From NCBI GenBank assembly GCA_020881835.1, contig CP052876.1, positions 1,116,001-1,180,000 on the forward strand: DNA of 64,000 nt, read 5' to 3'. Shown here in pieces: positions 16,865 through 25,540 of this stretch. Numbering within the stretch: position 1 is the first letter of the stretch; every line of letters begins with the position of its first letter. Source of the stretch: Kineosporiaceae bacterium SCSIO 59966 (lineage in GTDB: Bacteria; Actinomycetota; Actinomycetes; Actinomycetales; SCSIO-59966). The notes under the pieces are model-generated. The model did no database searches, was not told where the DNA came from, and worked only from the letters and a program-made list of their open reading frames with translations. The position numbers were made by a program, and so were the translations under genes.

Positions 16865-18151
16865 GTGCGCAACCGGGCTCTTACCTCTGTCGAGACGGCC
16901 GCGGTCGACGCCGTGGACGCCGATGGCCTCGTGGCGGACCTGCGGGCCGCGGTGGCCATCCCCAGTACCGGCGGCAGTCGTGCGGAGTGCGACGTGCAGG
17001 CGTGGGCGGCGGCGCGGCTCGCCGAGCTGGGGGCGGACGTCGACCACTGGCGGCTGGACCTGGCTGCCCTGCGCGCGGCCGACGGCTACCCGGGCGAGGA
17101 GGTGCGCCGGGACGAGGCCTGGGGCTGCGTCGGCACGGTGTCGGCGGGCCGGGCCGAGGAGCCGGCACTGGTCCTCGCCGGGCACCTCGACGTCGTCCCG
17201 CCCGGTGACGGTGACCTCTGGGTGGGCGGGGACCCGTGGACCCTGCGGGAGACGGACGGCCGGCTGCACGGGCGTGGCGCCTGCGACATGAAGGGTGGCG
17301 TCGTGGCCGTCCTGGGAGCCGTCGCTGCGCTGTGCCGCGCCGGCGTCCGGCTGCGGCGGCCCCTCGCCGTCCACGCCGTGGTCGGGGAGGAGGACGGCGG
17401 CCTGGGCACGTTCGCCACCCTGGCCCGGGGCCACCGCGGCCGCGCCTGCGTCATCGCCGAGCCGACCGCAGGGGACCTGCTCGTCGCCAACGCCGGCGCA
17501 CTGACCTTCCGGGTCGAGGTGGCGGGTCACGCGGCCCACGGCGCCACCCGCACCCTCGGGGTGTCCGCCCTCGAGGCGTTCCTGCCGGTGCTCGACGCCC
17601 TGCGCGACCTGGAGGCCCGACGCAACGCCGTCCTTCCTGCGGGCTTCGGGCACCTCGACCTCGCCGCTCCCATCTCGGTCGGCACCGTGCGGGCCGGGGA
17701 CTGGCCCAGCACGGTGCCGGACCGGCTGGTCGCCGAGGGGCGCTTCGGCGTCCTGCCCGGGGAGGCCGTCGAGCAGGCTCGCCAGGAGCTCGAGGCGGCC
17801 GTCGCGGCGGCCTGCGCGGACGACGACTGGCTGGCCGAGCACCCGGCCCGGGTCACGTGGTCGGGCGGGCAGTTCGCTCCCGGCGAGCTGCCGGCTGGTG
17901 ACCCGCTGGCGGACGACGTCGCGGGCTGCCTCGTCGGTCTGGGCGTCCGCGCGCCCGAGCGGGTCGGCGCCCCGTACGGGTCGGACCTGCGGCTCTACGC
18001 CGGCGCCGGCATCCCCACCCTGCAGTACGGGCCCGGCGACATCTCCTGTGCCCACACGGTCGACGAGCACGTCGCGGAGGCAGACCTCGTGACGGCCGCC
18101 CGGGCCTACGCGCTGCTGGCCATCCGGCGGTGCGGCATCGTGAGCGACTGA
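16865..18151 (+). CDS. M20 family metallopeptidase (ArgE/DapE superfamily)
   Basis: This 428-residue di-zinc M20 enzyme is distinct from the one at 10469. Ligand motifs: AGHLDVVPPGDG, GRGACDMKGGV (bridging Asp), VGEEDGGLG (catalytic Glu-Glu), AEPT, and a C-terminal CAHTVDEHV histidine. HAAHGATRTLG marks the dimerization-domain histidine. Its length and the PPGDGDLW segment resemble the YodQ-like subgroup. The substrate is unknown. It starts with GTG 16865 and is divergent from the acyltransferase operon across 120 bp. It ends beside repeat copy B. Confidence 0.82.
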   Translation: MRNRALTSVETAAVDAVDADGLVADLRAAVAIPSTGGSRAECDVQAWAAARLAELGADVDHWRLDLAALRAADGYPGEEVRRDEAWGCVGTVSAGRAEEPALVLAGHLDVVPPGDGDLWVGGDPWTLRETDGRLHGRGACDMKGGVVAVLGAVAALCRAGVRLRRPLAVHAVVGEEDGGLGTFATLARGHRGRACVIAEPTAGDLLVANAGALTFRVEVAGHAAHGATRTLGVSALEAFLPVLDALRDLEARRNAVLPAGFGHLDLAAPISVGTVRAGDWPSTVPDRLVAEGRFGVLPGEAVEQARQELEAAVAAACADDDWLAEHPARVTWSGGQFAPGELPAGDPLADDVAGCLVGLGVRAPERVGAPYGSDLRLYAGAGIPTLQYGPGDISCAHTVDEHVAEADLVTAARAYALLAIRRCGIVSD

Positions 18152-18160
18152 CGTCCGCGT

Positions 18161-18405
18161 GGGTGGCGGGATTGCATGAACGCCTCATGGCCGCTGGCGG
18201 CCACCCCGAGAGATGAAAACAGGCCGTGGTGGCCATGGCAGCCCACGTCGGGTCAGGCGCCTCGGCCACAGAATGCTGCGTTCGGCGCATCTTGGCCGGC
18301 GTGTCGCGCCAGCAACCCAGCATTCTGGGATCGGGCGGTGGGGCTGGGTGGCGGGACTGCATGATCACGAGTGGGTCGTGCGGGGTGGCGGGACTGCATG
18401 ATCAC
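18161..18405. repeat. Interspersed palindromic repeat, copy B
   Basis: This fills the gap between the convergent M20 peptidase and nitroreductase genes. It starts with a variant terminus at 18161-18188 (GGGTGGCGGGATTGCATGAA, then CGCCTC). An extra module of about 85 bp follows to about 18263. The hairpin core has arms CACAGAATGCTG (18267-18278) and CAGCATTCTG (18318-18327). Two direct copies of the standard 23-mer then follow at 18346-18368 and 18383-18405. A partial motif TGATCACGGAGGGGG (from 18424) overlaps the end of the nitroreductase gene. The extra module recurs inverted in copy C. Confidence 0.9.
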
Positions 18406-18426
18406 GGAGGGGGGGTTTTCGACTGA

Positions 18427-19047
18427 TCACGGAGGGGGTGGGGTGCCGAAGCGGCCGACGTGGGTGACCTCGTGAACGGGGCGGCGGCCGCGGCGCAGGC
18501 TGGGGGAGCGGCGGTCCGGCGCGGGGTAGCCCACGCTCACCACGCCGACCGGGCGCCGTGAGTCCGGCACGCCGAACGCCTCCCGGAACCGCTCGACCTG
18601 CCGGGGCCCGCCGACCCCGAAGAAGCAGCTGCCCAGGCCGGCGTCGGTGGCCGTGAGCAGCATGAGCAGCGCCGCCATCCCGGTGTCCACGTCCCAGTAG
18701 GGCACCGGCCAGCGCGCCTCGTCCCGGTCCGTCCACCCCTTGTCCGGCTCGGCGTACCGGTCGAGGTAGGCGTCACGGTGGCTCAGGCACACCACGAGCA
18801 GCGGAGCGGTCCGCATCCCGCGCAGCCAGGAGTCCGGCTCGGCGTCCGGGTCGGTGGTGGCCCGCCAGTACCGTTCCCTGTCCGCCGGGTCGGCCAGCAC
18901 GAGGAAGTCCCAGCCCTGGGTGAAACCGGCGCTCGGCGCCCGCACCGCAGCCTGCAGCAGGCGGTCGACGACCTCCGGCGGCACTGGTCGGGTCGGGTCG
19001 TAGGCGCGGACCATCCGGCGACGGCGGATGACCTCGGCGAGCTCCAT
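18427..19047 (-). CDS. Nitroreductase family protein
   Basis: This 206-residue FMN-dependent nitroreductase-fold protein begins MELAEVIRRRRMVRAYDP, where the Arg-rich turn binds FMN phosphate. APSAGFTQGWDFLVL near residue 38 is the second FMN contact. TGMAALLMLLTATDAGLGSCFF and VVSVGYPAPD complete the family pattern. The family reduces nitro compounds, quinones or F420/flavin-type substrates with NAD(P)H; the specific substrate is not visible. It is divergent from the GNAT/acyl-CoA synthetase fusion, with 61 bp between starts. Confidence 0.85.
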   Translation of the reverse strand: MELAEVIRRRRMVRAYDPTRPVPPEVVDRLLQAAVRAPSAGFTQGWDFLVLADPADRERYWRATTDPDAEPDSWLRGMRTAPLLVVCLSHRDAYLDRYAEPDKGWTDRDEARWPVPYWDVDTGMAALLMLLTATDAGLGSCFFGVGGPRQVERFREAFGVPDSRRPVGVVSVGYPAPDRRSPSLRRGRRPVHEVTHVGRFGTPPPP

Positions 19048-19096
19048 CCCGGCAACCTCCCAGCGGTACCGCGGCCGGTCAACGACGCGCTCGCCC

Positions 19097-19102
19097 TACT
19101 CT
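19097..19102 (+). promoter_or_regulatory. Candidate -10 element for leaderless GNAT-ACD transcript
   Basis: TACTCT ends six bases before the ATG at 19109, with no ribosome-binding site between. This suggests transcription starting at the start codon. Confidence 0.4.
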
Positions 19103-19108
19103 GACACC

Positions 19109-21784
19109 ATGGCGGAGGACCCGAGCGTGACCTACCCGGCGCACTGGGAGGCCGACATCGTCCTGCGGGACGGCGGGACGGCTCACCTGCGCCCGATCAC
19201 CCCGCAGGACGCCGAGGCGCTCCAGCGGTTTCACATGGCCCAGTCGGCGGAGTCGACCTACCTGCGGTTCTTCGCCCCCCTGCCGCAGCTGTCCGACAAG
19301 GACCTGCGCAGGTTCACCCACGTCGACCACCGCGACCGGGTCGCGCTGATCGCCCTCGTCGGCGACGACATCATCGGGGTCGGCCGGTACGAGCGGCTCG
19401 ACGAGCGGCAGGCCGAGGTCGCGTTCAACGTCGCCGACGCCCACCAGGGCCGTGGACTGGGGTCGGTGCTGCTCGAGCACCTCGCAGTGGCCGCACGAGA
19501 GAACGGGATCCACCGGTTCGTCGCCGAGGTGCTGCCCCAGAACCGCAAGATGGTCACCGTCTTCCAGGAGGCGGGTTACGAGGTCACCCACCACTTCGAG
19601 GAGGGCGTGATCTCCCTGGCCTTCGACATCGACCCCACCGACCGCTCGCTCGCGGTGATGGAGGCGCGCGAGCACCGGGCCGAGGCGAACAGCCTGGCGG
19701 CGCTGCTCAGCCCGCGCAGCGTCGTCGTCGTCGGCGCCAGCCGGGAGCCCGACTCGATCGGCGCCCGGGTCCTTCAGCACCTCGTCGACAGCGGGTTCAC
19801 CGGGCCGGTCCTGGCGGTCAACCCCGAGGCGTTTGAGCTGCACGGCGTCCAGTCCTACGCCCACGTCCGCGAGGTCCCCGGCCCGGTCGACCTCGCCGTC
19901 GTCGTCGTCCCCGCCGAGTCCGTCGTCGAGGTGGTGCGGGAGTGCGCCGGCATCGGCGTCAAGGGCGTCGTCGTGATCTCCAGCGGCTTTGCCGAGGTCG
20001 GCGCCGAGGGGCTGGCGCGCCAGCGCGAGGTGGTCCGGGTGGCGCGGGCCAACGGGATGCGCGTGGTGGGACCGAACTCCTTCGGCGTCCTCAACACCGA
20101 CCCACAGGTCCGGCTCAACGCGTCCCTGGCCCCGATGTGGCCGCCCGCCGGCCGGCTCGGCCTGTTCAGCCAGTCCGGTGCCCTGAGCGTCGCGGTGCTG
20201 TCCTCGGCTGCCCGCCGGGGGCTGGGGGTGTCGAGCTTCGTGTCCGCCGGCAACCGCGCCGACGTGTCGGGCAACGACTGCATGCAGTACTGGGAGGAGG
20301 ACCCGGCCACGGCCGTGGTCGGCCTGTACCTGGAGAGCATCGGCAACCCGCGCAAGTTCTCCCGGATCGCCCGGCGGCTGTCGCGCAGCAAGCCGGTCGT
20401 CGTGCTGAAGTCCGGGATCAGCGGGTACGGGGTGCCGCCCGGCCACGCGGTGCGCACCAGCCGGGCACCGAGGGAGGCCCTCGACGCGATGCTCCGCCAG
20501 GCGGGCGTCGTCCGGGTGGAGAACCTGCACCAGCTGTTCGACGTCGCCCAGATGCTCGTCCACCAGCCGCTGCCCTCCGGCGACCGGATCGGCGTCGTCG
20601 GGAACTCCGACGCGCTGGCCGCGCTGGTCGCGGACGCCGCCACCAGCTGGGGGCTCGAGATCGGGGCACCGCCGGTGCTCGTGCACCCCGAGGCCGGCGT
20701 CGAGGAGTTCCGCGGGGCGCTCGAGCAGGTGTATGCCGACGACCGGCTCGACGCCGTCGTCGTCTGCTTCATCCCACCGCTGGGCACCGTGGACGTCGAG
20801 ATCGTCCGCGTCCTGCAGCAGGTCGCCGCTGCCTCCCAGCGGCCGACGGTGGCCTGCCTGCTGGGGATGCGCGGTGTCACCGACGCCGTCGTCGGGATGA
20901 ACAGCCCCGGCTACGAGCCGGCGGTGGAGCGCGCGGTGCCCGCCTACCCCACCCCGGAGGACGCGGTGCGTGCCCTGGTCGCCGCCGTCCGGCACGCGCA
21001 GTGGCGGCGCCGGCCGATCGGCACCAGGGTCGACCCGCCCGGGATCGACCGGGCCGCGGCCCGGGACCTGGTGGAGAAGCGGCTCGCCGGGGTCGAGCAC
21101 CCGGCCGGCGTCCGGCTCGCGCCGGCCGACGTCGAGGCCCTGCTCGGGTACTACGGCGTGCGGCTGTGGCCGACCGAGTACGTGCGCACCGGCGCCGAGG
21201 CCGTCGCGGCGGCAGACCGGCTCGGCTGGCCGGTCGCGCTGAAGACCACCGACGAGCGGCTGCGGCACCGCGCCGAGCTCGGCGGGGTCCGCCTCGGCAT
21301 CGACAACCCCTACGAGCTGCGCGGCCACGTCGAGGAGATGCGGGAGATCGCCGGCGAGGAGACGCTGCTCGTCGTCCAGCGGATGGCCGGCCCGGGCGTC
21401 GCCTGCGTCGTCCGGACGATGGAGGACGCCCTGTTCGGACCGATCGTGTCCTTCGGCCTGGCCGGTGACGCCTCGGACCTTCTCGGTGACGTCGCCCACC
21501 GGATCCCGCCGCTGACCGACGTCGACGTCGACGACCTGGTCCGTTCCGTGCGGGCCGCTCCGCGGCTGACCGGCTACCGCGGCTCGCCGGCCGTCGACCT
21601 CGAGGCCCTGCGCGACGTCGTCGCCCGGGTGTCCTGCCTGGCCGACGACCTGCCCGAGGTCGCCGACCTCGAGCTGAACCCCGTCATGGTGTGCCGGCGC
21701 GGCCTGGCCGTGGCCGGCGCGACCGCCCGGCTGGCGACGCCCGCCGGCCGTGCCGACGCCGGACGGCGGGTGCTGTCCGGGTGA
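19109..21784 (+). CDS. GNAT - acyl-CoA synthetase (ADP-forming) fusion, Pat-like protein acetyltransferase
   Basis: This is a three-part protein of about 891 residues. Residues 20-190 are a GNAT domain (LRPITPQDAEALQRFH, acetyl-CoA loop QGRGLGSVLLEHL). Residues 210-680 are the CoA-binding and ligase domains of an NDP-forming acyl-CoA synthetase (PRSVVVVGASREPDSIG, NSFGVLNT, GLFSQSGALSVAVL). Residues 680-890 are an ATP-grasp-like subdomain (LGYYGVRLWPTE, WPVALKTTD, ELNPVM). Related fusions, as in E. coli PatZ with reversed order, acetylate lysines of metabolic enzymes such as acetyl-CoA synthetase. The usual phosphohistidine segment SHTG is replaced by PPGHAVRTSRAP, so ligase activity is doubtful. 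ATG 19109 is chosen because a TACTCT element precedes it. Confidence 0.85.
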   Translation: MAEDPSVTYPAHWEADIVLRDGGTAHLRPITPQDAEALQRFHMAQSAESTYLRFFAPLPQLSDKDLRRFTHVDHRDRVALIALVGDDIIGVGRYERLDERQAEVAFNVADAHQGRGLGSVLLEHLAVAARENGIHRFVAEVLPQNRKMVTVFQEAGYEVTHHFEEGVISLAFDIDPTDRSLAVMEAREHRAEANSLAALLSPRSVVVVGASREPDSIGARVLQHLVDSGFTGPVLAVNPEAFELHGVQSYAHVREVPGPVDLAVVVVPAESVVEVVRECAGIGVKGVVVISSGFAEVGAEGLARQREVVRVARANGMRVVGPNSFGVLNTDPQVRLNASLAPMWPPAGRLGLFSQSGALSVAVLSSAARRGLGVSSFVSAGNRADVSGNDCMQYWEEDPATAVVGLYLESIGNPRKFSRIARRLSRSKPVVVLKSGISGYGVPPGHAVRTSRAPREALDAMLRQAGVVRVENLHQLFDVAQMLVHQPLPSGDRIGVVGNSDALAALVADAATSWGLEIGAPPVLVHPEAGVEEFRGALEQVYADDRLDAVVVCFIPPLGTVDVEIVRVLQQVAAASQRPTVACLLGMRGVTDAVVGMNSPGYEPAVERAVPAYPTPEDAVRALVAAVRHAQWRRRPIGTRVDPPGIDRAAARDLVEKRLAGVEHPAGVRLAPADVEALLGYYGVRLWPTEYVRTGAEAVAAADRLGWPVALKTTDERLRHRAELGGVRLGIDNPYELRGHVEEMREIAGEETLLVVQRMAGPGVACVVRTMEDALFGPIVSFGLAGDASDLLGDVAHRIPPLTDVDVDDLVRSVRAAPRLTGYRGSPAVDLEALRDVVARVSCLADDLPEVADLELNPVMVCRRGLAVAGATARLATPAGRADAGRRVLSG

Positions 21785-21802
21785 GGTGGGAGGATGACAG
21801 CC

Positions 21803-22408
21803 ATGCGTGACCGTCGCCCACCCGCCGCCGCGTCGACCGTTCCCCTGCCCCAGCGGCTGCGCACGGAGATCGAGCGCGCCGGCTACTACCCGGCGTTCGT
21901 CGAGGACGTCGTGGCGACCGCCGTCGCCGGTGAGGAGGTCGTCGCCCACCTCGTGCACCCGGAGACCACCTTCGACAGCACCGAGGTCCGCCGGCACGTC
22001 ACCGTCCTGGTCGTCACCCCCACCCGGCTCATCGCCGCCCACGCCGACGACCACGGCCCGGACGAGTCCTCCCCGACGGTCTACGCCTCGGCGTCCACCG
22101 AGGCCGTCCCGCTGGACCGGGTGACCTCCGTGGTCCTCTCGCACGTCGTCGCCGACCCGGCCCGGCACCGCCCCGGGGACGCCGCCCGTGAGCTGACGCT
22201 GACCCTCGGCTGGGGGTCGGTGCAGCACATCGACCTGGAGCCTGCGGGCTGCTCAGACCCGCAGTGCGAGGCCGACCACGGCTACACCGGGACGATGGCC
22301 GGAGACGACATCTCGGTCCGGGTGAGCGCCGGCGCCGAGGGCACGGACGCCGTGGCGGGGGCGCTGGAGTTCGCCCGGGTGCTGTCCTCGATGACCCGCC
22401 CCGCGTGA
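21803..22408 (+). CDS. DUF5998 family protein
   Basis: This is a soluble protein of about 201 residues resembling the actinobacterial DUF5998 family, which has no known function. Recognisable parts are LPQRLRTEIERAGYYPAFVE, VAHLVHPETTFD, HVTVLVVTPTRLI, and the acidic-Cys stretch GCSDPQCEADHGYTG. ATG 21803 is preferred to ATG 21794 because GGAGG (21789-21793) then has a normal nine-base spacing. The stop overlaps the next start as GTGA. Conserved linkage with the phosphodiesterase suggests a joint function, still unidentified. Confidence 0.75.
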   Translation: MRDRRPPAAASTVPLPQRLRTEIERAGYYPAFVEDVVATAVAGEEVVAHLVHPETTFDSTEVRRHVTVLVVTPTRLIAAHADDHGPDESSPTVYASASTEAVPLDRVTSVVLSHVVADPARHRPGDAARELTLTLGWGSVQHIDLEPAGCSDPQCEADHGYTGTMAGDDISVRVSAGAEGTDAVAGALEFARVLSSMTRPA

Positions 22409-23538
22409 GCCGGGACGCGCTGCCCCCCGTCTCCGGGACCCTCGCCGACGTGCTGCCCGCCGCGGCGGCGGCCCTGGGACTGCCCCAGCGTGCGACCCCG
22501 CTGCGGCTGCCGGACGCGGCCCGAGTGGTCGTCGTCCTCGTGGACGGGCTCGGGGAGCGTCTGCTGGCGGAGCGGGCGGGTCACGCCCCCTTCCTCGGCG
22601 GGCTGCTGGCCGACGGGCACGTGCTGGCGTGCGGCTACCCCTCGACCACCGCCACGTCGATGGGCTCGTTCGGCACCGGCCTGTCCAGCGGCACCCACGG
22701 CATGGTCGGCTACCAGGTGCGTCTGCCCGGCACCGACCGGCTGCTCAACGAGCTGTCCTGGGAGGACGGCCCGGACCCGCGGACCTGGCAGCCCCAGGAG
22801 ACCGTTCTCGAGCACCTCGTCGCGCGGGGTGCCGCCGTCACCCGGATCGGTCCGGCGTTCTTCGACGGCTCCGGGCTCACGGAGGCGACCCTGCGCGGTG
22901 GCCGGTTCGCCGCCGCGGAGTCCCTCGACGAGCGGGTGGAGGCCGCCTTGGCGGCTCTGCGCGGACCTGCGCCCTCGCTGGTCTACCTGTACTGGGGTGA
23001 CGTCGACAAGGTCGGGCACGTGCGAGGCTGCACGTCCTGGGAGTGGGGGGAGGAGCTCGCCGCCGTGGACCTCGCGGTCCGCAGGCTTGCCGCCCGGGCA
23101 CCCGCCGACACTCTCGTCCTGGTCACTGCCGACCACGGGATGGTCGACGTGCCCGCCGGTGCCCGCACCGACCTCGCCCAGGACGCCGAGCTGGCAGACG
23201 GCGTCCTGCTCACCGGCGGCGAGCCGCGGGCGCCGATGCTGTACACCCGGGACGGCGCGGCCGACGACGTCCTGGCCACCTGGCGGTCACGGCTGGGCAG
23301 CACCGTGGAGGTGGTGAGCCGGGAGCAGGCCGTCGAGGACGGCTGGTTCGGTCCGGTCGCCGACCACGTGCTGCCCCGGATCGGCGACGTCGTCGCGGCG
23401 GCCGTCGCACCGGTGTCCGTGCACGACTCGCGCTGTCAGCGACCCGAGCTGGCCAAGCTCGTCGGCATGCACGGCGGCCGTACCCCCGCGGAGACCCGGG
23501 TGCCGCTGCTCGTCGTCCCCGGCCGCCGTCTCGGCTGA
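22405..23538 (+). CDS. Alkaline phosphatase superfamily phosphodiesterase/nucleotide pyrophosphatase
   Basis: This 377-residue enzyme has the alkaline-phosphatase fold, type I phosphodiesterase/nucleotide pyrophosphatase branch. Metal sites are visible: VVVVLVDGLGERLL (first Asp), YPSTTATSMGSFGTGLSSGT (Thr nucleophile region), YLYWGDVDKVGH (Asp and His) and VTADHGMVD (Asp-His). A last His lies in MHGGRTPAE. There is no signal peptide, so it acts in the cytoplasm. The substrate is unknown. GTG 22405 overlaps the DUF5998 stop. Confidence 0.85.
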   Translation: MSRDALPPVSGTLADVLPAAAAALGLPQRATPLRLPDAARVVVVLVDGLGERLLAERAGHAPFLGGLLADGHVLACGYPSTTATSMGSFGTGLSSGTHGMVGYQVRLPGTDRLLNELSWEDGPDPRTWQPQETVLEHLVARGAAVTRIGPAFFDGSGLTEATLRGGRFAAAESLDERVEAALAALRGPAPSLVYLYWGDVDKVGHVRGCTSWEWGEELAAVDLAVRRLAARAPADTLVLVTADHGMVDVPAGARTDLAQDAELADGVLLTGGEPRAPMLYTRDGAADDVLATWRSRLGSTVEVVSREQAVEDGWFGPVADHVLPRIGDVVAAAVAPVSVHDSRCQRPELAKLVGMHGGRTPAETRVPLLVVPGRRLG

Positions 23539-23561
23539 GCCCTCGGGCAGGATGGACGCCC

Positions 23562-24206
23562 GTGGCCGAGCTCGTGTTCTTCTCCGGGACGATGGACTGC
23601 GGCAAGTCGACGCTGGCCCTGCAGCTCGACCACAACCACGCCGTCCGCGGCCGGGACGGGATCGTCTTCACCCGCGACGACCGGGCCGGGCAGAACGTCC
23701 TGTCCAGCCGCCTCGGGCTGGCCCGGCAGGCCGTCGAGGTCACCGACGGCACCGACTTCTGGGCCACCGTCGTCGACGCCCGGACCCACGGGCGCCGGGT
23801 GGACTACCTCGTCTGCGACGAGGCGCAGTTCTACACCCCCGCCCAGGTCGAGCAGCTGGCCCGCCTCGTCGACGACATGGGCGTCGACGTCTTCGCGTTC
23901 GGCATCACGACGGACTTCCGCAGCCAGCTGTTCCCCGGCTCGCGCCGCCTGATCGAGCTCGCCGACCGGGTGAAGGTGCTGCAGGTGGAGGCGCTGTGCT
24001 GGTGCGGTGCCCGAGCCACCCACAACGCCCGCACCGTGGACGGCGTCATGGTGGTCGAGGGTGAGCAGGTCGTCGTCGGGGACGTGGGGGACCGCAGCGG
24101 GGTGGTCTCCTACGAGACCCTCTGCCGCCGTCACCACATGCGCCGGATGAGCGCCGCCACGGCACGGGCCGCCACGGTGTCCCCGGACGTGCTGCCGTTC
24201 TCCTGA
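23562..24206 (+). CDS. tdk: Thymidine kinase
   Basis: This is a 214-residue type II thymidine kinase that phosphorylates thymidine in the salvage pathway. The P-loop FFSGTMDCGKSTLAL lies at residues 5-19, VCDEAQFYT is the Walker-B/base-catalyst Glu segment, and GITTDFRSQLFPGS is the lasso approach. The zinc-binding pairs are reduced: CWCGARATHN and ETLCRRHH are seen, giving Cys/Cys and Cys/His. The start is GTG 23562. It converges with sepH, with 10 bp between the genes. A 6-bp hairpin, CTGAGC/GCTCAG (24203-24220), spans both stops. Confidence 0.9.
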   Translation: MAELVFFSGTMDCGKSTLALQLDHNHAVRGRDGIVFTRDDRAGQNVLSSRLGLARQAVEVTDGTDFWATVVDARTHGRRVDYLVCDEAQFYTPAQVEQLARLVDDMGVDVFAFGITTDFRSQLFPGSRRLIELADRVKVLQVEALCWCGARATHNARTVDGVMVVEGEQVVVGDVGDRSGVVSYETLCRRHHMRRMSAATARAATVSPDVLPFS

Positions 24207-24216
24207 GCGTCTCGGC

Positions 24217-25401
24217 TCAGTCCCGTTTGGCGCCGAAGACGATCTCGTCCCAGCTGGGCACAGCGGGACGCCGGCCGCGGCGTGGCCGCCCCGCCGGGCC
24301 CGCGGGGGCGCTGGCCGTCGGCTGCTCAGCCTCGGCGACGGAGTCGGAGCCGGCGTCTGAGCTGACGGCGGTGGCGGTGCGTGCGTCGTCCTCGGTGCCC
24401 GCCTCGAGGTGCAGGTCCCGGCCCTCGTCGCCAGGAGAGGCCTGCGGCAGGGCCAGCAGCTCGGCGTCCGCGAGCTCCTCCGGCCGGGACGCCGGGGGGT
24501 GCGCGGCCGGAGGCAGCCCGCCGCCGTCGACGTCCTCGGCGTCGTCAGCGTCGTCAGCGGCGTCATCGTCGTCGTCGAGCGGCAGCACCGGCTGACGCCG
24601 ACCCCGCCGCTCCCGCAGGGCGTCGAGCAGGTCCAGCGTGCGGGCCCGCTCATCGCTCTCGGACGCGGTCTGGGCCTCCTCGGGGCCGCTGGCACGGGAG
24701 TGCGCGGCGGGGACCGCCGGCGCGGGTGAGCTCCGGCGCGACCGGCCCGCGGGGCGCACCCCGCCGTCGGCCTCGACGTCGTAGACGTGCTCGACCGCGG
24801 CCAGCCGGCGACCGCCGGGCCGGGGCCCGGGGTCGCCCGCGGCGGGCGCGCTGAGCCAGCGTGCCTCGTCGTCCAGTGGCTCCAGGTGGCTTGCCGCGAC
24901 GTCGTAGGCCCACTGGGCGATGCGGTCCTTGGTGCCGGCGCGGAAGGCGACCTGGACCGTCCACGTGGAGCCTTGCGCGCGCCAGGCGTCCCACACGGCG
25001 GCGGCGGCGTCGACGCCCCGGCCGGTGAGCCGCTCGGTGACGAGGTCCCCGAACGGCGGGCGGTGCGCCACCTGCCGGGCCGGTACGCGGCGGGCGCGGT
25101 CCGCGACGTGCTCGCGCTCGGCCAGCACCGGCCCCTCGTAGCGGCGGACGTGCTCCAGGGGCAGCCCCGAGGTGGCCGCGACGTCCTCGGCGCTCTCCCC
25201 GGCGCGGATCCGGGCCTGGATGTCCCGCGGCCGCAGCGCGCCGCCCATCTCGATCTGCAGCTGGCCCAGACGGGCTCGGTCCCGGCGGACCGCGGCGCGC
25301 AGCGGCTCGTCGATGCGCAGCCGGAACCGCTCACCGTCGGCGCCGGTCAGCACCAGGTGCTCGCCGTCGTCGTGGACACCGACGAGCCTCAGGTCGTGCA
25401 T
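24217..25401 (-). CDS. sepH: Septation protein SepH
   Basis: This is a 394-residue cell-division protein of the DUF3071/SepH family. SepH stimulates FtsZ assembly in Streptomyces and Mycobacterium. The N-terminal domain begins [18 protein letters not shown] and includes a helix-turn-helix-like segment ([20 protein letters not shown], about residues 54-73). The middle and C-terminal parts are disordered, with an acidic [15 protein letters not shown] patch. The conserved end [14 protein letters not shown] is typical of the family. ATG 25401 has GGAGG nine bases upstream. It is divergent from ferrochelatase. Confidence 0.92.
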   Translation of the reverse strand: MHDLRLVGVHDDGEHLVLTGADGERFRLRIDEPLRAAVRRDRARLGQLQIEMGGALRPRDIQARIRAGESAEDVAATSGLPLEHVRRYEGPVLAEREHVADRARRVPARQVAHRPPFGDLVTERLTGRGVDAAAAVWDAWRAQGSTWTVQVAFRAGTKDRIAQWAYDVAASHLEPLDDEARWLSAPAAGDPGPRPGGRRLAAVEHVYDVEADGGVRPAGRSRRSSPAPAVPAAHSRASGPEEAQTASESDERARTLDLLDALRERRGRRQPVLPLDDDDDAADDADDAEDVDGGGLPPAAHPPASRPEELADAELLALPQASPGDEGRDLHLEAGTEDDARTATAVSSDAGSDSVAEAEQPTASAPAGPAGRPRRGRRPAVPSWDEIVFGAKRD

Positions 25402-25540
25402 GGGGACTACCTCCGCCCGAGGGACTCTCTCGCCCGCTGACTCTGCCACCTCCCGGGCGGTCGGGAGAAGGTGGCGCGCCGGAGGAGTGCCACCGTCCTC
25501 GAACGACCCCGACGGGCCGCGCCACGGTCGTGCTGGGACG

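Noticed and set aside
15668-18070. A single 800-residue protein from the first CelD-like frame
   Set aside because: The N-terminal half is antisense to the M20 peptidase at 16865. The real start with a ribosome site is ATG 16744.
19079-22228. A 1049-residue minus-strand open frame opposite the GNAT-ACD fusion
   Set aside because: It is antisense to a clearly recognised gene and low in complexity (Asp, His, Arg, Gly rich), with no domain.
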